From: Streptomyces fumanus
GTDB taxonomy: Bacteria; Actinomycetota; Actinomycetes; Streptomycetales; Streptomycetaceae
Reading direction: 5' to 3'
Length of the DNA: 64,000 nucleotides
Assembly: GCF_014655295.1 (NCBI RefSeq)
Contig: NZ_BNBI01000001.1
Coordinates: 895,715-959,714, forward strand
This document shows positions 33,863 to 42,632 of this stretch, piece after piece; within the stretch, counting starts at the first letter, position 1; each line of letters starts with the position of its first letter. A program made the position numbers and the translations under genes. Under the pieces are notes generated by a model, which was not told the DNA's origin, searched no databases, and saw only the letters and a program-made list of their open reading frames with translations.

Positions 33863-34786
33863 GTGAGCCAGGTCCTCCACACACCGCCCCCGACGACGGC
33901 CCCACCGGCCGCCGAAGAAGACCTCGCGGCCCTCGCCGCCCGGCACGGCCTGTCGGTCAGCGGCGCCCGCCCCTCGCTGCCGGAGTACGTCCGACAGCTC
34001 TGGGCGCGCCGGCACTTCATCGGCGCCTTCGCCACCGCCAAGCTCACCGCCCAGTACAGCCAGGCGAAGCTCGGCCAGGTCTGGCAGGTCATGACCCCGC
34101 TGCTGAACGCGGCGGTGTACTTCCTGATCTTCGGCGTGCTACTGGGCACCAAGAAGGGCATCCCGGACTACGTTCCGTTCCTGGTGACGGGCGTGTTCAT
34201 CTGGACCTTCACGCAGAGTTCGATCATGGCGGGCACCCGGGCGATCTCCGGCAACCTCGGCCTGGTGCGGGCGCTGCACTTCCCGCGGGCGGCGCTGCCG
34301 GTCTCGTTCTGCCTCCAGCAGTTGCAGCAGTTGCTGTTCTCGATGGCCGCCCTGGTCGTCATCCTGCTGGCCTTCGGCGTGCCGCCGGCCGCCTCCTGGG
34401 TGCTGGCGATACCGGCGCTGGTGCTCCAGTTCACGTTCAACGCCGGCGTCTCGATGATCATGGCCCGGCTCGGCGCCAAGCTCCCCGACATCGCCCAGCT
34501 CATGCCCTTCGCGCTGCGCACCTGGATGTACGTCTCCGGCGTGATGTGGAGCATCGACCAGCTCGTCGGCAAGCACAGCGACCTGCCGTCCTGGGTCGCC
34601 CCCGTGCTCCAGGCCAACCCGGCCGCCGTCTACATCGACCTGATGCGGTTCGCCCTCATCGACAGCTTCCACGCGAGCCAGCTCCCGGACCACGTGTGGC
34701 TGCTCGCCCTGGGCTGGGCGCTGCTGGCCGGCGTCGGCGGCTTCATCTACTTCTGGAAGGCTGAGGAGACGTACGGCCGTGGCTGA
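33863..34786 (+). CDS. TagG-like polysaccharide/teichoic acid export ABC permease
   Basis: A 307-residue ABC-2 type permease with six predicted membrane segments. FATAKLTAQYSQAKLGQVWQ followed by MTPLLNAAVYFLIFGVLLGT is the family hallmark. It works with the ATPase encoded immediately downstream to move an undecaprenyl-linked glycopolymer across the membrane. The start is uncertain: GTG 33863 (VSQVLHTPPP) is preferred, GTG 33809 is in frame but only 13 bp from the last operator-like repeat. The two exporter genes overlap by 8 bp. Confidence 0.88.
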   Translation: MSQVLHTPPPTTAPPAAEEDLAALAARHGLSVSGARPSLPEYVRQLWARRHFIGAFATAKLTAQYSQAKLGQVWQVMTPLLNAAVYFLIFGVLLGTKKGIPDYVPFLVTGVFIWTFTQSSIMAGTRAISGNLGLVRALHFPRAALPVSFCLQQLQQLLFSMAALVVILLAFGVPPAASWVLAIPALVLQFTFNAGVSMIMARLGAKLPDIAQLMPFALRTWMYVSGVMWSIDQLVGKHSDLPSWVAPVLQANPAAVYIDLMRFALIDSFHASQLPDHVWLLALGWALLAGVGGFIYFWKAEETYGRG

Positions 34787-35756
34787 CACGACGAGCATGA
34801 CGACGAACCCGAACACACACCCGAACCCGCACCCGGCCGCGACGACCGGCACCACCGGCTCCGCCGCCGGCGGCCCGATCCCCACCGTCATCGCCGACCG
34901 CGTGGACATCGTCTACCGGGTCAACGGCACCGGCGCCGGCCGCGGTTCCGCCACCGCCGCCCTCAACCGGATGCTGCGCCGCAAGCAGACCGAGAAGGCG
35001 TCCGGCGTACGCAAGGTGCACGCGGTGCGGAACGTGTCGTTCACCGCGTACCGGGGTGAGGCGATCGGGCTGATCGGCACCAACGGTTCCGGCAAGTCGA
35101 CACTGCTCAAGGCCGTCGCGGGCCTGCTGCCGGTGGAGAACGGCCGCATCTACACGGACGGCCAGCCCTCCCTGCTCGGCGTCAACGCGGCGCTGATGAA
35201 CGACCTGACCGGCGAGCGCAACGTCTACCTCGGCGGCCTCGCCATGGGCATGTCCCGCGAGCAGATCAAGGAGCGCTACCAGGACATCGTCGACTTCTCC
35301 GGCATCAACGAGAAGGGCGACTTCATCACCCTCCCGATGCGCACCTACTCCTCCGGCATGGCGGCCCGCCTGCGCTTCTCCATCGCCGCCGCCAAGGACC
35401 ACGACGTCCTGCTCATCGACGAGGCCCTGGCGACCGGCGACCGCTCCTTCCAGAAGCGTTCGGAGGCCCGCATCCGGGAGCTGCGCAAGCACGCGGGCAC
35501 GGTCTTCCTGGTCAGCCACAGCAACAAGTCGATCCGCGACACCTGCGACCGGGTGCTGTGGCTGGAGCGCGGCGAGCTGCGGATGGACGGCCCTACGGAC
35601 GAGGTACTCAAGGAGTACGAGACCTTCACCGGCGGCCCCGACAAGCCGAAGCCGAAGCCCAAGGCCAAGCCGAAGCCCAAGCCCACCCCCGACTCCGCCC
35701 CCGCCCAGAGCCAGGCACCCGACTCGACATCCGGACGTACCACCGCATCTCCGTGA
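34779..35756 (+). CDS. TagH-like polysaccharide/teichoic acid export ATP-binding protein
   Basis: A 325-residue ABC ATPase starting at GTG 34779 within the end of the permease gene. Walker A is GTNGSGKSTLLKAVAG, the signature is replaced by the subfamily form TYSSGMAARLRFS, and Walker B is VLLIDEALATGD. A Thr/Pro/Asn-rich N-terminal ~35 residues precede the domain. After the ATPase domain, a tail of about 45 residues begins with Lys-Pro dipeptides (PKPKPKAKPKPKP) and ends Ser/Gln/Thr-rich. Subfamily features match exporters of teichoic acid and O-antigen (TagH/RfbB). It powers the upstream permease. Confidence 0.9.
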   Translation: MADTTSMTTNPNTHPNPHPAATTGTTGSAAGGPIPTVIADRVDIVYRVNGTGAGRGSATAALNRMLRRKQTEKASGVRKVHAVRNVSFTAYRGEAIGLIGTNGSGKSTLLKAVAGLLPVENGRIYTDGQPSLLGVNAALMNDLTGERNVYLGGLAMGMSREQIKERYQDIVDFSGINEKGDFITLPMRTYSSGMAARLRFSIAAAKDHDVLLIDEALATGDRSFQKRSEARIRELRKHAGTVFLVSHSNKSIRDTCDRVLWLERGELRMDGPTDEVLKEYETFTGGPDKPKPKPKAKPKPKPTPDSAPAQSQAPDSTSGRTTASP

Positions 35757-35785
35757 CCGGTGGTCAGCGCAAGCAGTACAAGTAC

Positions 35786-35823
35786 GCGAACGGCGGCCGC
35801 CCCACAGGACGGCCGCCGTTCGC
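35786..35823. terminator. Terminator between convergent exporter and glutamate dehydrogenase genes
   Basis: A 14-bp perfect stem (GCGAACGGCGGCCG and complement) with a 10-nt loop lies between convergent genes and can serve both. Confidence 0.8.
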
Positions 35824-35838
35824 GACAGGACACGAAAC

Positions 35839-38800
35839 CTACGAATGCGTCCGCAGCAGCGTCCGCATCGTCCGCATCGCCACCGACAGGTTGGCCAGAT
35901 CGAACGCGTCCGAACTGCGGATCTCCTCCAGCGTGGCGCGGGCCCGCCCGAGGATCGCCGCGTTCTTCTGCTCCCACACCTGGAACCGCTGCTCCGGTGT
36001 CGACGTGCCGTTGCCCACCGCCAGCACATCGGCGGTGAGCGCGGCGTGCGCCGCGTACAGGTCCTCGCGGATCGCCGCGCGGGCCATGGACTGCCAGCGG
36101 TCGGCGCGCGGCAGCTCGCTGATGCGGTCCATGAGCTGGGTGATGGTCAGCCGGTCGGCGAGGTCGTAGTACACCTCGGCGACGTCCAGCGGCTCCTTGC
36201 CCATCCGGTCGGCCACCGACACGATGTCCAGCGTCGGGAAGGCCGAGGAGAACCCGGCCACCCGGGTGGCCAGCTCGTCCGGGACGCCGGCGGCGGTCAG
36301 CTCGTCATGGATGTGCTGGTACCACTCGGCGTCCGCGCCGCGCAGCAGCTTCGGCAACTGGGACCAGACCTGCTCGACCCGCTCGGTGAAGAACTCCACC
36401 GTCTCGGCCAACTGCAACGGCTGCGGCCGGTTGTTGAGCAGCCAGCGGGTGCCGCGCTCGACCAGCCGGCGTGAGTGCAGCCGGATACGGGTGAGGACGG
36501 CCGCCTCGACCTTGTTGTCCAGGCTCTCCACCGCGTCCCACACCGGGTACGAGCGGAAGATGGCGCGGGCCGCGGTCTGCGCCCGCACGATCTCCTCCAG
36601 CGACGCTCCGGTCTCCTCGCGCAGCCGGTGCAGATACGTTGTACCGCCCGTGTTGACCGTGTCGTTGACCAGCACCGTCGTGGTGATCTCGCGGCGCAGC
36701 GGGTGGGTGTCGATCCGGTCGGCGAACTGCTCGCGCAGCGCGGCGGGGAAGTAGGCGTGCAGCAGCCCCTTGAGGTACGGGTCGTCGGGCAGCGAGGTGT
36801 GCAGCAGCTCCTCGGCGACCGTGATCTTCGTGTACGCCAGCAGCACGGCCGTCTCGGGACCGGTCAGGCCCCGGCCGCTGCTGAGCCGCTCGCGGATCTG
36901 GCGGTCGGTGGGCAGGAACTCCAGCGCCCGGTCGAGGTGCCCCGCGCGCACCAGGTGCTTCATGAAGCGCTGCTGGGCGTGGAGCATGTCCTTGGACTGG
37001 GCGAGGGCGTTGGCGATCGCGGTGTTCTGCGCGTAGTTGTTGCGCAGCACCAGGCGGCCCACCTCGTCGGTCATCTGGGCGAGCAGCTTGTTGCGCTGCT
37101 TGACGGTCATGTCGCCGTCCGCGACCAGTCCGTTGAGCAGGATCTTGATGTTGACCTCGTGGTCGGAGGTGTCCACGCCCGCGCTGTTGTCGATGGCGTC
37201 GGTGTTGACCCGGCCGCCCTGCGCGGCGAACTCGATCCGGCCGAGCTGGGTCAGGCCCAGGTTGCCGCCCTCGCCCACCACCTTGACGCGCAGGTCCTTG
37301 CCGTCGACGCGGATGGCGTCGTTGGCCTTGTCGCCGACGTCCCCGTTGGACTCGGTGGACGCCTTGACGTACGTACCGATGCCGCCGTTCCACAGCAGGT
37401 CGACCGGGGCCTTGAGGATGGCCTTCATCAGGTCGGCCGGCGTCATCTTGGAGACCTTCTCCTCGATGCCGAGGGCCTCGCGGATGTGCGCGTTGACCGG
37501 GACGGCCTTGGCGGTGCGCGGGAAGACCCCGCCGCCGGCCGAGAGCAGCTCCGTGTCGTAGTCCGCCCAGGAGGAGCGGGGCAGTTCGAACAGGCGGCGG
37601 CGCTCGGCGTAGGAGGTGGCCGCGTCCGGCTTGGGGTCGATGAAGATGTGCCGGTGGTCGAAGGCGGCGACCAGGCGGATGTGCTCGCTGAGCAGCATGC
37701 CGTTGCCGAACACGTCACCGGACATGTCACCGATGCCGACGACCGTGAAGTCCTCGCGCTGGGTGTCCGTGCCCAGCTCCCGGAAGTGCCGCTTGACCGA
37801 CTCCCAGGCACCGCGCGCGGTGATGCCCATGCCCTTGTGGTCGTAACCGGCCGAGCCACCGGAGGCGAAGGCGTCCCCGAGCCAGAAGTTGTACGTCCCG
37901 GCGACCTCGTTGGCGATGTCGGAGAAGGTCGCGGTGCCCTTGTCGGCGGCGACCACCAGGTAGGTGTCGTCCTCGTCGTGCCGGACCACGTCGGCGGGGG
38001 GCACGACCTCGCCCGCCACCATGTTGTCGGTGATGTCGAGCAGGGCGGAGATGAACGTCTTGTAGCTGGCGATGCCCTCGGCCATCCAGGCGTCGCGGTC
38101 GACGGACGGGTCCGGCAACTGCTTGGCGACGAAGCCGCCCTTGGCGCCGACCGGCACGATGACGGTGTTCTTCACCATCTGCGCCTTGACCAGGCCGAGG
38201 ATCTCGGTACGGAAGTCCTCCCGGCGGTCGGACCAGCGCAGCCCGCCGCGCGCGACCTTGCCGAACCGCAGGTGGACGCCCTCGACGCGGGGCGAGTACA
38301 CCCAGATCTCGAACGCCGGGCGGGGCGCCGGGAGGTCGGGGATGGCTTGCGGGTCGAACTTCATGGAGACGTAGTCGTGCGGCCGGCCGTCCGCCGCCTG
38401 CTGGAAGAAGTTGGTGCGCAGCGTCGCCTTGATGACGGTGAGGAAGGCCCGCAGAATGCGGTCCTCGTCGAGCGAGGCGACCTGGTCCAGGGCCGCGTCG
38501 AGTTCCTCCAGGAGGGCGTCGACGATCTCGTGCCCGGCGCGCTGGCGGTCGGGCGACATCCGCGCCTCGAACAGGGAGACGAGCAGCCGGGTGGTGTGGA
38601 CGTTGTTGCGGAGGGTGTCCTCCATGTAGTCCTGGCTGAACGTCGAGCCCGCCTGCCGCAGGTACTTGGCGTACGCACGCAGCACCATCGCCTGCCGCCA
38701 GGTCAGGCCGGCGCTCAGCACCAGGGCGTTGAAGCCGTCGTTCTCCGCCTTGCCGGTCCAGGTCGCGGCGAACGCGTCCTGGAACCGCTCGCGGGCGTCG

Positions 38801-40788
38801 TCCCCGAGGTACTCGGCGCCGCCGGCCACCCGCTTCGGCATCCGCAGGCCGAAGTCGTAGATCCAGGCGGTGGTGCGGTCGGCGCAGCGCAGCTCGTACG
38901 GCCGCTCGTCGGTGACCTCGACCCCGAGCCGGCTGAGCACCGGCAGGACCTGCGAGAGGGAGACCGAGCCGCCCTTCTGGTAGATCTTGAACCGGCGTTC
39001 CTCGGGGGCGGCGCCCACCGGCTCGTACAGGCTGAGCGCGAACGTCCGGTCCTCGCCGAGCCCTTCCAGGTTGCCGAGGTCGGCGACGGCCGAGCGCGGG
39101 CTGTGGTCGGCCTTGTAGCCCTCGGGGAAGGCGCTGCCGTAGCGGCGCAGCAGTTCGGCGGAGCGCTCCTCGCCGAACTCGGCGTTCAGCGCCTCGGCGA
39201 AGCCGTCGGCCCAGGAGCGGGCGGCCTCCACCAGGCGGGCCTCGATGCGCTCCCTGTCGGCGTCGGACAGCTCCGACAGCTCGGTGCCCTGCGGGACGCG
39301 GACGACGAAGTGCAGCCGGGACAGAATCGATTCGGTGTTCCAGGCGGTGAAGTCGACGCTGATGCCGCCGAGTTCCTCCTTGAGGATGTCGATGATCCGC
39401 AGTCGGACGCCGGTGGTGTAGCGGTCCCGGGGGAGGTAGACCAGCGCCGAGTAGTACCGGCCGTACTCGTCCTGGCGCAGGTAGAGCCTGAGGCGGCGGC
39501 GCTCCTGGAGGTAGAGCACGGAGGTGACGATGGCGCGCAGCTCGTCGACCGGCGTCTGGAACAGCTCGTCGCGCGGGTACGTCTCCAGGATCTGCAGCAG
39601 GTCCCGGCCGTCGTGGCTGTTGGGCGAGAACCCGGCCTGCTCCAGCACCTCCTCGACCTTGCGCCGGATGACCGGCACCCGGCGCACGGACTCGGTGTAC
39701 GCGGCGGAGGAGAACAGGCCGAGGAAGCGCCGCTCCCCGATCACATTGCCGTCGGCGTCGAACTTCTTGACGCCGATGTAGTCCAGGTAGGACGGCCGGT
39801 GCACGGTGGCCCGGCTGTTGGCCTTGGTCAGCACCAGCAGCTTGTGCTCGCGGGCCTTGGCGCGGGCGTCGGCGGGCAGCCGCTCGAAGGAGGGGCTGAC
39901 CGGTTGGCTGTCCTCACCGGCGTGCGGCGGGTCGAAGCGCAAAATGCCCAGGCCGGTGCCGGGGACGGCGGCGAGGGAGTCGTCGGCCCGCAGCTCGTAC
40001 TCGCGGTAACCGAGGAAGGTGAAGTGGTCGTCGGCCAGCCAGCGCAGCAGCTCGCGGGCCTCCTCCACGTCCGGGGCGCGCAGGTCGGCGGGGGCGGGCT
40101 CGGCGGGCAGGCCCTCGGCGAGGCGGACGGCGGCCTCGCGCATCTTGCCCCAGTCCTCGACGGCCTCACGGACGTCGGAGAGCACGCGCACCAGGTCGGC
40201 GGTGATCTGCTTGAGGTCGGCGCGGTCGGTCTCGCGGTCGATCTCGACGTGGATCCAGGACTCCACGTGCGCGTCGTGCGGCAGTTCGCCGTGGGCCGGG
40301 CCGGGCAGCACCTCGATGAGCCTGCCGGTCACATCGCGCCGCACCACGAACTGCGGGTGGATGACGACGTGGATGCCGCGGCCCTGCCGGGTCAGCTCGT
40401 TGGTGACGGAGTCGACGAGGAAGGGCATGTCGTCCGTGACCACCTCGACCACGGTGTGGCTGCACGTCCAGCCGTTCTCCTCGACCGTCGGGGTGTGCAC
40501 CCGTACGTTGGCCGTGCCCTGCGGGCGGTTCTCGGCCAGCCGGTAGTGCGAGACGGCGGCTCCGAAGACGTCGACCGGCTCGCGGTCGCCGAGGTCCTCC
40601 GGGGCCGTGTGCAGGTAGTAGCGCTGGAGGAACGCGAACACGGATTCACGGTCCGGGGTTCCCGGGGTGTCCGGAGTGCCCTTGTCCGTCGTCCCGGTCG
40701 GTAGGTGTCCCCCGACCGGGCTGTTCTCAGCTACCCGGGCGGCCCTGTCGAGCAGCTCGGCCTTGGCTTCGTCCAGCTTGGTCTGCAT
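35839..40788 (-). CDS. NAD-specific glutamate dehydrogenase, large (L_180) class
   Basis: A 1649-residue enzyme of the ~180-kDa NAD-GDH class first known from Streptomyces clavuligerus. It oxidatively deaminates L-glutamate to 2-oxoglutarate and ammonia. A regulatory N-terminal region of about 700 residues, carrying ACT-like and helical parts, precedes the dehydrogenase domain. Conserved catalytic segments are visible in the middle: RWSDRREDFRTEILGLVKAQ, NTVIVPVGAKGGFVAKQLP, FGNGMLLSEHIRLVAAFDHRHIF and LWNGGIGTYVKAS, followed by VGEGGNLGLTQLGRIEFA. The C-terminal 400 residues are helical. ATG 40788 is the first start with normal coding character. The gene is monocistronic, with long non-coding DNA upstream. 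Confidence 0.96.
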   Translation of the reverse strand: MQTKLDEAKAELLDRAARVAENSPVGGHLPTGTTDKGTPDTPGTPDRESVFAFLQRYYLHTAPEDLGDREPVDVFGAAVSHYRLAENRPQGTANVRVHTPTVEENGWTCSHTVVEVVTDDMPFLVDSVTNELTRQGRGIHVVIHPQFVVRRDVTGRLIEVLPGPAHGELPHDAHVESWIHVEIDRETDRADLKQITADLVRVLSDVREAVEDWGKMREAAVRLAEGLPAEPAPADLRAPDVEEARELLRWLADDHFTFLGYREYELRADDSLAAVPGTGLGILRFDPPHAGEDSQPVSPSFERLPADARAKAREHKLLVLTKANSRATVHRPSYLDYIGVKKFDADGNVIGERRFLGLFSSAAYTESVRRVPVIRRKVEEVLEQAGFSPNSHDGRDLLQILETYPRDELFQTPVDELRAIVTSVLYLQERRRLRLYLRQDEYGRYYSALVYLPRDRYTTGVRLRIIDILKEELGGISVDFTAWNTESILSRLHFVVRVPQGTELSELSDADRERIEARLVEAARSWADGFAEALNAEFGEERSAELLRRYGSAFPEGYKADHSPRSAVADLGNLEGLGEDRTFALSLYEPVGAAPEERRFKIYQKGGSVSLSQVLPVLSRLGVEVTDERPYELRCADRTTAWIYDFGLRMPKRVAGGAEYLGDDARERFQDAFAATWTGKAENDGFNALVLSAGLTWRQAMVLRAYAKYLRQAGSTFSQDYMEDTLRNNVHTTRLLVSLFEARMSPDRQRAGHEIVDALLEELDAALDQVASLDEDRILRAFLTVIKATLRTNFFQQAADGRPHDYVSMKFDPQAIPDLPAPRPAFEIWVYSPRVEGVHLRFGKVARGGLRWSDRREDFRTEILGLVKAQMVKNTVIVPVGAKGGFVAKQLPDPSVDRDAWMAEGIASYKTFISALLDITDNMVAGEVVPPADVVRHDEDDTYLVVAADKGTATFSDIANEVAGTYNFWLGDAFASGGSAGYDHKGMGITARGAWESVKRHFRELGTDTQREDFTVVGIGDMSGDVFGNGMLLSEHIRLVAAFDHRHIFIDPKPDAATSYAERRRLFELPRSSWADYDTELLSAGGGVFPRTAKAVPVNAHIREALGIEEKVSKMTPADLMKAILKAPVDLLWNGGIGTYVKASTESNGDVGDKANDAIRVDGKDLRVKVVGEGGNLGLTQLGRIEFAAQGGRVNTDAIDNSAGVDTSDHEVNIKILLNGLVADGDMTVKQRNKLLAQMTDEVGRLVLRNNYAQNTAIANALAQSKDMLHAQQRFMKHLVRAGHLDRALEFLPTDRQIRERLSSGRGLTGPETAVLLAYTKITVAEELLHTSLPDDPYLKGLLHAYFPAALREQFADRIDTHPLRREITTTVLVNDTVNTGGTTYLHRLREETGASLEEIVRAQTAARAIFRSYPVWDAVESLDNKVEAAVLTRIRLHSRRLVERGTRWLLNNRPQPLQLAETVEFFTERVEQVWSQLPKLLRGADAEWYQHIHDELTAAGVPDELATRVAGFSSAFPTLDIVSVADRMGKEPLDVAEVYYDLADRLTITQLMDRISELPRADRWQSMARAAIREDLYAAHAALTADVLAVGNGTSTPEQRFQVWEQKNAAILGRARATLEEIRSSDAFDLANLSVAMRTMRTLLRTHS

Positions 40789-41236
40789 TGTCCTCTGGCT
40801 CCTGTCGCGCGCCGTTGCGTGACGTAGAAGGAAAGTACGGTCTCCTGCCTTCCGACGTGACGCCTAGACGCGGGGTGTCCGGTCTGCTCCGACGCTATGC
40901 CGCAAGGTGAGATGAGCGGGGGCATATCAGCCATGTTCGACGCGTCCGCCCGGTGTGACGCCGCTCTCATCGGTGCCACCGCCGGGGGGAGGTGCGGCGC
41001 CCCGGGGAACTTCGCTGCCCCGTCCCGCCCGCGAGGACCAGCGACCGCCGCCCGGTCACGGATGTGCTCCGTGCGCTCCGGGCGCGGGGCAGGGGCACGG
41101 GTGCCCCCGCGAACTATCGCGCTGATCACGCCATAAGGCTATCGCTCCTCACAGGGGGGTCGTCATGAGCCGTATGTGTACAAAACCGGGGGTGCAACTT
41201 TGACGTTCTGCACAGCGACGGCCACGGCACGGGCAC
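40789..41236. other. Intergenic region upstream of glutamate dehydrogenase
   Basis: About 450 bp without a convincing gene. It must hold the leftward glutamate dehydrogenase promoter; the most AT-rich part is 40900-40940 and 41110-41180. An open frame at 40897-41136 has no recognisable content or ribosome site. No clear palindrome or riboswitch-like structure was seen. Confidence 0.5.
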
Positions 41237-41351
41237 GGTGGGTACGAGGGCTCGGGCGCGGTGGGTACGAGGACTCGGGCGCGGTGGGTACGAGGACTCG
41301 GGCGCGGTGGGTACGACGGCTCGGGCGCGGGGCGTACGACGGCTCGGGCGC
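41237..41351. repeat. Five tandem copies of a 23-bp repeat
   Basis: Five head-to-tail 23-bp units start at 41237, 41260, 41283, 41306 and 41329. Each begins GGTGGGTACGA (unit 5 GGGGCGTACGA) and ends CTCGGGCGC. Units 2 and 3 are identical; the others differ by 1-4 bases. Each unit contains a small CGAG-N2-CTCG or similar inverted repeat. The block lies downstream of the HAD phosphatase gene, in non-coding DNA. Confidence 0.9.
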
Positions 41352-41416
41352 GCGCAGGTGACCGCGCGGGCGCGCAGGGCGGGGCGGCTCGGGGGTGCCG
41401 GTCAGAACCCGCCCAC

Positions 41417-42082
41417 TCAGGCCGCCAGTCTCGCCGCCTCCTCGACCGCCTCGGCCAGCGTGTCCACCACCGGCGCCCCGGTCCGCTCCAGGCTCTCCCG
41501 GCTGTGCGAACCGCCGGTGTAGAGGACGGCCCGCGCCCCGACGTGCCGGGCGGCCAGCGCGTCGTCGGCGGCGTCGCCTATCACCACCGTACGGCCGGGC
41601 TCCACACCGGCCAGCGCCGCGAGGTGACGCGCCATGTGCTCGGCCTTGCCGCCGCCGGAGGGCCCGGTCCGCCCGTCGACCCGTAGGAAATGCGTCTCTA
41701 TTCCGAAACTGCTCACCAGCGGGACCAGCTCCGCATGGCCGTACAGGCTGAGGATCGACTGGCTGCGCCCCGCCGCCCGCCACCCCGCGAGCAGCTCCGC
41801 CGCCCCTTCGGCCAGCCCGCACCGCACCCGGTGCTCGGCGTAGTGGCGGTGGAAGGTCTCGTCCATGACCTGCCACTCGGCGTCGGTGGGCAGCCGGCCC
41901 AGCAGCCGCTCGTAGAACTTCGGCACCGGCACGCAGTACAGCGCCCGGTACCGCTCCAGGGTGATCGGCTCCAGGCCCAGCTCGGCGAAGGCCGCGTTCG
42001 TCGCCCCGATGACCGCGTCGTTGTCGTGGAACAGCGTGCCGTTCCAGTCCCAGACGATGTGCGCCCCTGTCTGCTTCCCCAT
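41417..42082 (-). CDS. HAD-family hydrolase, phosphoglycolate phosphatase-like
   Basis: A 221-residue haloacid-dehalogenase phosphatase. The nucleophile motif is IVWDWNGTLF (Asp12; the second position of the DxD pair is Asn14, a variant seen in some Gph-like proteins). Motif II Ser lies in SILSLYG, motif III Lys in the SGGGKAEHM region and motif IV in VVIGDAADDALAARHVGA, which also matches the Gph pattern. A helical cap occupies about residues 20-90. The start codon lies only 6 bp after a damage-type promoter motif, so a leaderless transcript is likely. A role clearing phosphoglycolate or other damage-derived phosphates is an inference. Confidence 0.85.
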   Translation of the reverse strand: MGKQTGAHIVWDWNGTLFHDNDAVIGATNAAFAELGLEPITLERYRALYCVPVPKFYERLLGRLPTDAEWQVMDETFHRHYAEHRVRCGLAEGAAELLAGWRAAGRSQSILSLYGHAELVPLVSSFGIETHFLRVDGRTGPSGGGKAEHMARHLAALAGVEPGRTVVIGDAADDALAARHVGARAVLYTGGSHSRESLERTGAPVVDTLAEAVEEAARLAA

Positions 42083-42088
42083 GACAAG

Positions 42089-42111
42089 AACGTACCCGCC
42101 GCCACTGACAA
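42089..42111 (-). promoter_or_regulatory. RecA-independent DNA-damage-type promoter of the HAD phosphatase gene
   Basis: Read leftward: TTGTCAGTG-GCGGCGGG-TACGTT, a perfect match to the actinobacterial RecA-independent damage promoter motif TTGTCRGTG-N8-TAnnnT associated with PafBC. The -10 ends 6 bp before the ATG, placing the transcription start at or next to the A of the start codon. Confidence 0.75.
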
Positions 42112-42116
42112 CCGGG

Positions 42117-42632
42117 TCAGCCGCCGAACCCCACGAGGTTGGGGATCTCCTGCGTGGCGTACCACAGCAGTTCGTGGTCCTCGGCGCCGTCCACGGTGAA
42201 CTGGGCGTCGTCGTCCCCGCCGTCCGCGGCCGGCAGCGCCTCGGCGGCGGCGGTCACGTCCGGCTCGGCGTCGGCCGAGTCGACGTGCACCGAGGCCGCC
42301 TTGGCCAGGGGTACGGCGCCGGTGACCCGGACCTCGCCGAGCGCGGCGGGGTCCAGTCCCCGGTCGGGGTCGGCCGAGGCCGCGCCGTCGGGGACGTCGA
42401 CGGCGACCACGACCCGGCGCCGGGGCGCGGCGGCGTCCGCGGCCAGCAGGCGCAGCGAGGCCAGCGCGGCGCGGCTGAGGGCCGCGTACTCCAGTTCCTC
42501 GATGTCGTCCGAGAGGTACCACTCGCGCAGGGCGGGCGTCACGGCGTAGGCGAGGAGCGGTCCGGTCCCCAGTTCCCCCGTCTTGTACGCCTCGGCGAGG
42601 CCGGGGAGGGTCAGGGGGACGTAGACGCGCAT
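42117..42632 (-). CDS. Conserved actinobacterial protein of unknown function (DUF6912-like)
   Basis: A 171-residue soluble protein starting MRVYVPLTLPGLAEAYKTGE, with ALREWYLSDDIEELEYAALSRAALASLRLL and C-terminal EDHELLWYATQEIPNLVGF. I associate it with a conserved Actinobacteria-only family of unknown function. The middle section is Ala/Asp-rich. Its stop codon lies 5 bp before the promoter of the HAD phosphatase gene in the same direction, so the two may be partly co-transcribed. No catalytic motif is visible. Confidence 0.75.
   Translation of the reverse strand: MRVYVPLTLPGLAEAYKTGELGTGPLLAYAVTPALREWYLSDDIEELEYAALSRAALASLRLLAADAAAPRRRVVVAVDVPDGAASADPDRGLDPAALGEVRVTGAVPLAKAASVHVDSADAEPDVTAAAEALPAADGGDDDAQFTVDGAEDHELLWYATQEIPNLVGFGG

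Noticed and set aside
40897..41136. 79-codon rightward open frame upstream of glutamate dehydrogenase
   Set aside because: No ribosome site, no recognisable domain and biased Arg/Gly/Ala content typical of chance frames in high-GC DNA.
41163..41876. Leftward 237-codon frame covering the 23-bp repeats
   Set aside because: It is an antisense-phase shadow of the HAD gene, and its repeated SYPPRPSPRTH section is just the translation of the tandem DNA repeat.
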